A stretch of DNA of 5,201 bases, from NCBI GenBank assembly GCA_013202635.1, contig JABMRO010000475.1, positions 1 through 5,201 of the forward strand, in the 5' to 3' direction. The DNA comes from Planctomycetota bacterium (GTDB taxonomy: Bacteria; Planctomycetota; Phycisphaerae; Sedimentisphaerales; Anaerobacaceae). The notes beneath the pieces are model-generated. The model was not told the DNA's origin, did not search any database, and saw only the letters and a program-made list of their open reading frames with translations. Shown in pieces: positions 1 through 4,819 of the stretch. The position numbers and the translations under genes are program-made. The stretch's first letter is position 1. The number at the start of each line of letters is the position of its first letter.

Positions 1-1027
1 CATAATCACTTGGCGACTCCGACTCGATATTTGTAATTTCTCCGAGATGCTTTAGATTAGGATACCTTTTTAATAGCCTTCTTACAACATAAGCGTTATC
101 GAATTGAATCATGGGCCATAAGAAAAATTTCGGCTTGGCCACTTTCCTGCAATAAGGGCAGGGCACACCGATTAGCGGCTCAAAAGAATCGCCGAATACG
201 TTTATGCTGTTTTCAGTATAACCGCCGCAGATTGAGCTATAGTAAGTTGGAAAGATATCTTCAGTGCCCTCGGTTTGTTTGCAAACCAGCACCTGGCCTC
301 TTGTTTGGTTGACGCTGTTCCAAATCTCGGTGGACTCTTCGCGGACGCCGCGGTAAACCTGATGTGCCGCTGTTTTTCTCATGTCCCATTTGCGATTTTT
401 GCCGAAGCGTTTCTTAATATATAAACAATAGGTTCTTGCGGCGATTGCCTGAGCCTTGAGGGCCTCCGGCTCCCAATGATCGGGCATCTCGGCTCCTACG
501 ACGCCGGCTAAATACGCCTCAGGGGGAACCAGATTAATCGCGTCAAAAGAACCACTTTCCGGATTGATTAACAGCTTTAATTTGCCGCGATAATAGTGAC
601 CGTTCAAATTGAAGATATACGGCTCATCCGGGTAAACAATTACCTCATCGTTCAAAAAGGGCCGGCCCCCGATGGTGACTTGGCCGTTAACCAGTTGGAT
701 GCTGATCGGCGCATCGATTTGGTCAAAGCGGGCTGTTGAAAGTTGTGTTTGCACGTTTGGGTCGTCGGTAATGCTGAATGACGATTCGATTTTCAGCGTG
801 CAGGTTTCGATATCATCAAGCAGAAGTACCCTGACCCAAAACTGTGGCTCGATATCCATCTGGGGTGTTGGTGTTGGGACATGTCGGTCCTTACAGCCGC
901 TCAGAATTACCAGCAACAGCAGGATGGTTGCTATTTTGCCGTCGTAGATTCGAAAATACTGTTCATCCGGGACTATATGTGAAACATCTTCGATGGGATT
1001 TGCTGTCAGTTGGATGGTCGTGAACAA
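1..1027 (-). CDS. SpoIID/LytB-domain lipoprotein, 3' end beyond left edge
   Basis: The frame is open from about 1131 to the left edge, giving at least 342 residues from a TTG at 1027. The SpoIID signature is clear: PPEAYLAGVVGAEMP, with a candidate catalytic Glu at residue 180 (the position of the essential Glu of Bacillus SpoIID, from family knowledge), then ALKAQAIAARTY at 189-200 and YSSICGGYTENS around 264-275. SpoIID proteins are peptidoglycan lytic transglycosylases that act on denuded glycan, or enhancers of amidases. Cys267 and the CPYC pair (Cys290, Cys293) could bind metal, as reported for clostridial SpoIID. A hydrophobic stretch ATILLLLVILSGC ending at Cys45 is a good lipobox, so the protein is probably membrane-anchored outside the cytoplasm. 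The start is uncertain. There is no in-frame ATG before the lipobox; TTG at 1027 has AGGG nine bases upstream, but it leaves an unusually long n-region of 30 or so residues. The ATG at 966 is out of frame by one base. Gene identity is firm; the start is not. Confidence 0.85.
   Translation of the reverse strand, partial: MFTTIQLTANPIEDVSHIVPDEQYFRIYDGKIATILLLLVILSGCKDRHVPTPTPQMDIEPQFWVRVLLLDDIETCTLKIESSFSITDDPNVQTQLSTARFDQIDAPISIQLVNGQVTIGGRPFLNDEVIVYPDEPYIFNLNGHYYRGKLKLLINPESGSFDAINLVPPEAYLAGVVGAEMPDHWEPEALKAQAIAARTYCLYIKKRFGKNRKWDMRKTAAHQVYRGVREESTEIWNSVNQTRGQVLVCKQTEGTEDIFPTYYSSICGGYTENSINVFGDSFEPLIGVPCPYCRKVAKPKFFLWPMIQFDNAYVVRRLLKRYPNLKHLGEITNIESESPSDY
931..966 (-). other. Possible frameshifted start of the SpoIID-like lipoprotein
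   Basis: An ATG at 966-964 opens MNSIFESTTAK and then hits TAG at 933-931. The break falls in a run of four A's on the minus strand (937-934). With five A's the frame would run straight into IATILLLLVILSGC, giving a compact lipoprotein signal of about 25 residues with Lys before the hydrophobic core. This could be a base-call or assembly error, a real inactivating indel, or chance, with translation really starting at the upstream TTG. No good Shine-Dalgarno sequence precedes this ATG, which counts against it. Confidence 0.35.
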
Positions 1028-1100
1028 TGTCAATTTCCCTGATAAATTTCCGGGTCCTGATTTGTGGCATGCTGCAAAAAAATAATCAATAGAAAATATG

Positions 1101-1149
1101 GGTATCCGCAACGGGCGGACTACCAAACAGGCCTATCACAGCTCCGCCC
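1101..1149 (-). promoter_or_regulatory. Leader with mutually exclusive hairpins before the SpoIID-like gene
   Basis: In minus-strand RNA order, segment 1 is GGGCGGA (1149-1143), segment 2 is TCCGCCC (1119-1113) and segment 3 is GCGGATACC (1109-1101). Segment 2 with GGTA upstream of it pairs with segment 3 as a nine-pair stem with one bulged base and a five-base loop. Segment 2 can instead pair perfectly over seven bases with segment 1. The stem nearer the gene is followed by a T-rich stretch (CATATTTTC, then more T's about 20 bases on). The arrangement resembles an attenuator. It could equally be a weak terminator for the upstream TPR gene, which stops at 1174. I recognise no known riboswitch class in it. 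Confidence 0.4.
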
Positions 1150-1173
1150 CAGGCCGAGTTAATAACCTTCCGA

Positions 1174-2490
1174 TTAATCCAGGTTTCGCAGTGATAATCC
1201 AAGGCCTACAAGCGTTTTTTTGATTTCATTCAGGCTTGTTACGCCGAAGTTTTTACAACCCAGAAGCTCTGCCTCTGTTTTATGCGTCAATTCACCAATT
1301 GTGTGAAGGTTGAGCTTTTGAACACACTTTCGAGCGCGCACCGACAATTGCAGGTCATCTACGGGTTTATTCCTGAGACCTTCATCCTCATCTGCGATAA
1401 CAGCATGGTCGGTAATTTCTGCCGAAGGAAGCTGCTTTTCCTCAAGAGACATACCGAGATGCAGGCCTTTCGGTTCGAGGATGGTTTTGATTTCCCTAAG
1501 AGATGTTTCGCCAAAGTTCTTATAAGATAAAAGCTCTGCTTCACTGATATTAAGAAGATCGCCGAGTGTATCGATTTTCATCTTTTTCAGGCAGTTTCTG
1601 CTGCGTACCGAAAGTTCAAAATCAGAAATTGGAGTTTCAAGAATCTGGCTTTTGCGGCTCTTTTTCTTTTCTTTTTCCTCGTCGTAGAACATTGTTGTTG
1701 AGCTTTCGATGTCCTTAGCGAACAGGATTGCTCTTTTGTGATTCGGATGAGTCTCAATGACCATATTGACGCATTTCGCGGCTTTGTCGTACTGGCCGTA
1801 GTCTTCGTAAAGCACCGCTAAATTCAGCAGGGCATTTACATGAACCGGCGAGCTTGATGCAATTTGCCTGTAGTAATCAATGGCTGCTTCTTCATTGCCG
1901 GATAAATCACAGCGAAAGGCCAAATGGAAAAGGGCTCTTTGATGGTTGCCGGACAGCTCCAGGGCCTTTTTATAATTGTCCATTGCCTCTTCGTATAGCC
2001 CCTGTGCTTCCTCAATACGGGCGAGCTGGTAGTGGTATTCGGCGCTTACATTCTCGAAATTTTTGCAGGCTTTCAGTTCCTTGACCGCGGCCTCGAAATT
2101 TCCTGCGTGCCGATATGTCGAGGTTTTTTCCATGCTTATATTCATTTTGTCGGCGTCATAATTGAGGCTGCTTTGAAGGTTTTCAACGGCTTGGTCGAAT
2201 TCGCCTGCCCGGCGAAGCGCAAAAGCCAAGTAGATGAATTTCTCTTTGCAGTCCAGGGCCTTTTGCAGTTTCTCGATTGCTTCTGCATTTCTGCCTAAGA
2301 TGAAAAGGCCTATGCCAGCCGCCAGCCGGACCTTCTGTCCGTTGTTGCCCATATTTGACTCTACTTCTTCACCGAATTTCAGCAAGTTGGCCTCGCCGCA
2401 GTGGGCTTGCTCTGACAGTGTCTTAATTTCGTCCATTGAAGGCAAATTTTCGGCAAATAAGTCAATTTCCAGTTCTGTAATTTGTTCCAT
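1174..2490 (-). CDS. TPR protein with two tandem RNA polymerase alpha-CTD domains
   Basis: This is a 438-residue protein without signal peptide or membrane segment, so it is cytoplasmic. Residues of about 54-250 form roughly six TPR-like helix pairs; the best are 149-182, 183-216 and 217-250. A charged linker with KEKKKSRK (273-280) follows. Two domains resembling the C-terminal domain of RpoA come next, at about 286-348 and 375-437, and match each other at about half their positions by eye. Counterparts of E. coli DNA-contacting residues are present in the first: R296, N299, C300, G327, S330 and E333. The second keeps R385, C389, G416, S419 and E422 but has K388 where N268 would be. Both have Thr in place of K298. 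D290 and E292 match the sigma-contacting 261 determinant. TPRs usually bind proteins, so I infer a factor that joins a partner to promoter DNA or sigma. The start was set at the ATG with a strong Shine-Dalgarno sequence. A TTG eight codons upstream (2514) is less likely. A plain housekeeping RpoA is excluded because no N-terminal assembly domain is present. Confidence 0.9.
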   Translation of the reverse strand: MEQITELEIDLFAENLPSMDEIKTLSEQAHCGEANLLKFGEEVESNMGNNGQKVRLAAGIGLFILGRNAEAIEKLQKALDCKEKFIYLAFALRRAGEFDQAVENLQSSLNYDADKMNISMEKTSTYRHAGNFEAAVKELKACKNFENVSAEYHYQLARIEEAQGLYEEAMDNYKKALELSGNHQRALFHLAFRCDLSGNEEAAIDYYRQIASSSPVHVNALLNLAVLYEDYGQYDKAAKCVNMVIETHPNHKRAILFAKDIESSTTMFYDEEKEKKKSRKSQILETPISDFELSVRSRNCLKKMKIDTLGDLLNISEAELLSYKNFGETSLREIKTILEPKGLHLGMSLEEKQLPSAEITDHAVIADEDEGLRNKPVDDLQLSVRARKCVQKLNLHTIGELTHKTEAELLGCKNFGVTSLNEIKKTLVGLGLSLRNLD

Positions 2491-2495
2491 TGAAA

Positions 2496-2503
2496 CTTCT
2501 CCC
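2496..2503 (-). promoter_or_regulatory. Strong ribosome binding site that sets the TPR/alpha-CTD start
   Basis: GGGAGAAG lies five bases before the ATG at 2490, with its GGAG core eight bases away. This is close to ideal and favours this ATG over the in-frame TTG at 2514, whose reading would run through the Shine-Dalgarno sequence itself. Confidence 0.8.
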
Positions 2504-2551
2504 GCAATAATCAATATTTAGCGTATAAAGGTCAGAATTTTACTTCCTTGC

Positions 2552-2578
2552 CAGCAGGAATCGATATCGTACCTGCTG
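2552..2578. promoter_or_regulatory. Nested palindrome in the leader of the TPR/alpha-CTD gene
   Basis: Perfect seven-base arms CAGCAGG (2552-2558) and CCTGCTG (2572-2578) enclose the perfect eight-base palindrome CGATATCG (2562-2569). The element begins about 14 bases downstream of the predicted transcription start and ends about 60 bases before the ATG. It could be an operator for a dimeric repressor or an RNA hairpin in the 5' leader. No T-run follows on either strand, so it is not an intrinsic terminator. Confidence 0.5.
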
Positions 2579-2598
2579 CTATTACCTAAAGTTTGAGT

Positions 2599-2636
2599 AT
2601 TATAAGGATAAAAACAGGATTTGCAACATTTTTTTT
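2599..2636 (-). promoter_or_regulatory. Predicted sigma-70-type promoter with UP-like A-tract (TPR/alpha-CTD gene)
   Basis: On the minus strand, TTGCAA (2626-2621) serves as -35 and TATAAT (2604-2599), a perfect -10, follows after 16 bases. A tract of eight A's (2636-2629) sits just upstream, and AAAAAAATG fits the proximal UP-subsite consensus AAAAAARNR. The predicted transcription start is near 2592, which gives a leader of about 100 bases. Confidence 0.7.
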
Positions 2637-2713
2637 AGCCAACTTGTCCGTGGCGTCGATTATCTATTCAGTTCTTGCTGATTTTACGTTTCTTAGTCAA
2701 TCTGGCTAAAAAA
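2631..2713. repeat. 11-bp inverted repeat flanking a 61-bp intergenic segment
   Basis: TTTTTTAGCCA (2631-2641) and TGGCTAAAAAA (2703-2713) are exact reverse complements. The right arm ends two bases short of the glycosidase stop codon, and the left arm includes the A-tract of the promoter for the next gene. The arms are largely A/T, so chance is possible. The enclosed 61 bases hold no gene that I can see, and no clear intrinsic terminator for the glycosidase gene was found here. Confidence 0.4.
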
Positions 2714-2714
2714 T

Positions 2715-4523
2715 TTAGGATTTCAGCTTTATCAGCGCCACCCAGTCTTTATCGCTGTCTTCCGGCGGCTGGCCAATAGCTACTGAGCTGGGACCGGTTA
2801 TTTCGGCTACGGTACCTTTTTGCAGCTTGCCGCCGGTCCGCGGATTATACCATTGAACGCTGAAACTGCCTGTGTAATTGCCCAGGTCAAGCTTTGTCGT
2901 ACCGCCGGACGGCAGATATATGGCGTAAATTCGCCCGGGCTCGGCAAAGCAGTAATCGTTCTTAGCGGAAGTTAACTCGTCGTTGTGGGTCATTTGGGTA
3001 AAGGGCAGGTTCTTGCGGAAAAATTCCAGCGCGTATCGGGTCAGGTCCCACATATGTTCCCGGCTGCGCCAATCTTCGCAATTCAGGTCGTTGTGTGCGA
3101 ACTTATAGCCGAAGTACCATTCGACACCCGCTCCCCCGGCCATAAGGTTGCCCCACAAATGTTTCTTGCGTACTTCATCGTGCTCGTAATCGTCCTTGTC
3201 AGGCTTAACGCCGGTATGAGCCGGGCCGATTTCATCCAGACAGACAAACCACTGTCGTCCCGAAGAAGCGGAACGGTCGAGCCACATGAGTGTTTGGTTG
3301 TGGGTGTCGTTGGTTTGCAGAGACGGCCCTTCAAAATATTTGTACCCTAACAGTGGTGTGTAAACCTCATCATATCTGCCCGGATATGTATGGCAGACGA
3401 TTGGGTGATTATAGGGGTCGAGCTCTTTGATATATCGGCAAAAATCTTTGCGCTGAGCAAAGGTATTAGTGTTCTCTTCGCCGAGATTCCAGACCAAGGC
3501 AAGGTGATGGCCGAAGCGGGCAACAAGTTCCCGGTAATAAAGCCGGCGTTCCGGCCCGAGTTCGCCGCCGTCAAGACCCTGGTCGTTTTCTGTTTCCTGA
3601 GTAATGATATGGAGCATCAAACCTAATTTGTCCATATGCGAAAAGACAATCTCCCACTGGTCGAGTTTGCTGCAGTCAAACCGGAATTTTTCATCCGGCT
3701 CTGTCCATGGCCATACATCTTTGCCGTCGCCGCCGTCAATGTTATAGGGTATGAAATAAACGCTGTTCATACCCTTTGAGGTCAAGTAATTCAAGGCTCC
3801 GATCATACCCTTGCCTTTTCCGTTTTTCCAGGTTGGATCGCCGGGTTTCCAGTCCTTAACATGCGGCTCGTAGCGATGTATAAATTTATCTCCCGCTGCT
3901 TCACCTTGTCGTTTTAATTCGCCGGAGTCGTATGTATTGTCAAAGTCCGCATAGCCAAGGAAGTTTTCAGGGCTGTCGGCACCGCCTTTTAGAAAAAACT
4001 CGCCCGTCTCGGAAAACAGCAGATAGCGTTTACCAACGTACTTAAGCAGCCCTTTACCCCTGTGGTCACGCCCTTTTTTGTCGGTGGCCGAGATATTGAA
4101 ACGGCCTTTGGCTCCGTCAAAGGCTGTAGCCGAGCCGCGTTTGTTGCCAAGAGCAATATTTTCCCCTGTGTGGAAAGACACCGTATAAGACCATCGGCCG
4201 ACTTCATCAGGCACAAAATGCACACGCCATTTATTACCCGCAGTCGCGCTGCTTTGCCCTGCATTTCCGTCAGCGGCGTAATAACCGGGCGCGATATATC
4301 GTTTTTCCCCTTTTGCGAACATAACGTTCAGACGGTAATCAAGAAAGGGATTCAACTTGGCATTTTCACTTGTCTGTGGTCCAGTGAAGGTCAATGTAAC
4401 TTTATGCCATTTTTTCATCTCGCCTGAAATCTTCGCAGCGTCTGCACCTTTAACGGGCAAAACCGCAAAGACGGCAATAACAAAACAAATAGTAATTAAT
4501 AAAGTGAATTTGCACTGTTGCAT
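2715..4523 (-). CDS. Secreted DUF5060-type glycoside hydrolase
   Basis: This is a 602-residue protein. Residues 1-29 form a Sec signal peptide (hydrophobic core about 7-24, cleavage probable after ADA at 29), so it is exported. Residues of about 33-145 match a DUF5060 beta-sandwich (KWHKVTLTFTGP near the start, then VHFVPDEVGRWSYTVSF at 101-117). Residues of about 160-510 look like a GH-A-type TIM barrel of the kind found with DUF4038 and related families. LALVWNLGEEN (341-351) fits the strand-4 acid/base motif, with E349 or E350 as candidate, and WFVCLDEIGPA (425-435) fits the strand-7 nucleophile, with E431 as candidate. Residues of about 520-602 form a beta domain like the putative collagen-binding domain often found at the end of these enzymes. 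The substrate cannot be read from sequence; a plant or algal polysaccharide is an inference. The start was set at the ATG with the strong Shine-Dalgarno sequence. An ATG 14 codons upstream (4565) lies at or before the predicted transcription start and lacks a Shine-Dalgarno sequence. Confidence 0.9.
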   Translation of the reverse strand: MQQCKFTLLITICFVIAVFAVLPVKGADAAKISGEMKKWHKVTLTFTGPQTSENAKLNPFLDYRLNVMFAKGEKRYIAPGYYAADGNAGQSSATAGNKWRVHFVPDEVGRWSYTVSFHTGENIALGNKRGSATAFDGAKGRFNISATDKKGRDHRGKGLLKYVGKRYLLFSETGEFFLKGGADSPENFLGYADFDNTYDSGELKRQGEAAGDKFIHRYEPHVKDWKPGDPTWKNGKGKGMIGALNYLTSKGMNSVYFIPYNIDGGDGKDVWPWTEPDEKFRFDCSKLDQWEIVFSHMDKLGLMLHIITQETENDQGLDGGELGPERRLYYRELVARFGHHLALVWNLGEENTNTFAQRKDFCRYIKELDPYNHPIVCHTYPGRYDEVYTPLLGYKYFEGPSLQTNDTHNQTLMWLDRSASSGRQWFVCLDEIGPAHTGVKPDKDDYEHDEVRKKHLWGNLMAGGAGVEWYFGYKFAHNDLNCEDWRSREHMWDLTRYALEFFRKNLPFTQMTHNDELTSAKNDYCFAEPGRIYAIYLPSGGTTKLDLGNYTGSFSVQWYNPRTGGKLQKGTVAEITGPSSVAIGQPPEDSDKDWVALIKLKS

Positions 4524-4530
4524 TTTTCTA

Positions 4531-4535
4531 CTCCT
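4531..4535 (-). promoter_or_regulatory. Ribosome binding site that sets the glycosidase start
   Basis: AGGAG lies seven bases before the ATG at 4523. Together with the promoter placement, it makes this start more likely than the upstream ATG at 4565. Confidence 0.8.
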
Positions 4536-4568
4536 GAAGAAATTTGAAAAATTGAATTTTGTCATAAT

Positions 4569-4607
4569 ATCTTAAAAACCGACTGGGACATTTGCAAGAG
4601 TTTTTTT
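4569..4607 (-). promoter_or_regulatory. Predicted promoter of the glycosidase gene
   Basis: On the minus strand, TTGCAA (4597-4592) as -35 and TAAGAT (4574-4569) as -10 are separated by 17 bases. Seven A's (4607-4601) lie just upstream, like an UP element. The predicted transcription start is near 4562, which gives a leader of about 39 bases. The -10 matches only four of six consensus bases. Confidence 0.55.
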
Positions 4608-4610
4608 GAA

Positions 4611-4628
4611 CCACAGATTCCACAGCAC
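4611..4628. repeat. 9-bp-spaced direct repeat upstream of the glycosidase promoter
   Basis: CCACAGATT (4611-4619) is followed directly by CCACAGCAC (4620-4628), so CCACAG recurs with a nine-base period. It lies about 50-66 bases upstream of the predicted start site, where activator sites are common. It could also be a remnant of a dispersed repeat. Confidence 0.3.
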
Positions 4629-4649
4629 GTAATACGGAAAAGTGCGCGC

Positions 4650-4676
4650 AAAAAAAGCCGAGCATAAAAGCCCGGC
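4650..4676 (-). terminator. Intrinsic terminator of the right-edge gene
   Basis: In minus-strand RNA, GCCGGGC (4676-4670) pairs with GCTCGGC (4663-4657) as seven pairs with one G-U. The loop is six bases, and seven T's follow (4656-4650). It lies about 145 bases after the stop codon at 4820 and before the glycosidase promoter, so it should separate the two transcription units. The plus strand has no comparable T-run. Confidence 0.85.
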
Positions 4677-4720
4677 CTTTATAAGCACTGACATGATAAG
4701 CATCTTATTTTATTTAACTC

Positions 4721-4746
4721 CGCCATGAATCCCCAGGTGCCTGGCG
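4721..4746. repeat. Overlapping inverted repeats in the intergenic gap
   Basis: CGCCA (4721-4725) pairs with TGGCG (4742-4746). CCAGG (4733-4737) and CCTGG (4740-4744) form a near-perfect 12-base palindrome that shares bases with the first. It lies in the 3' untranslated region of the right-edge gene, ahead of its terminator. The rest of 4677-4819 shows no gene or other clear signal. Confidence 0.3.
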
Positions 4747-4819
4747 ATGGATGAGGTTTAGGTTCCTTTCACGTTTAGATTAAGGCGTATGTTATGCTGT
4801 AAAATGCACATCTAATTCA

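Noticed and set aside
672..947. Plus-strand open frame of 91 codons
   Set aside because: It lies opposite the SpoIID-like gene, whose minus-strand frame has clear family motifs; the plus-strand translation shows none and has no good ribosome site.
1030..1110. Possible promoter TTGCGG plus GATTAT for the SpoIID-like gene
   Set aside because: Only three of six -35 bases match, the -10 lacks its first T, and the spacing is 18; too weak to list.
2491..2514. TTG start eight codons upstream of the TPR/alpha-CTD ATG
   Set aside because: The extra residues are encoded by the Shine-Dalgarno region of the ATG at 2490, and the TTG has no comparable ribosome site.
1282..2521. Several plus-strand open frames across the TPR/alpha-CTD gene
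   Set aside because: They are antisense to a gene with strong domain evidence and show low-complexity, Cys/Phe-rich translations without motifs.
4524..4565. ATG start 14 codons upstream for the glycosidase
   Set aside because: It has no Shine-Dalgarno sequence and sits at the predicted transcription start; AGGAG seven bases before 4523 explains the internal ATG better. If the promoter is wrong, this start remains possible.
2985..4575. Plus-strand and out-of-frame minus-strand open frames across the glycosidase gene
   Set aside because: They overlap a gene with continuous homology along its length and have no domain features or ribosome sites of their own.
4725..4754. Tiny plus-strand frame MNPQVPGDG
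   Set aside because: Nine codons without a ribosome site, lying over the inverted repeats; no support for translation.
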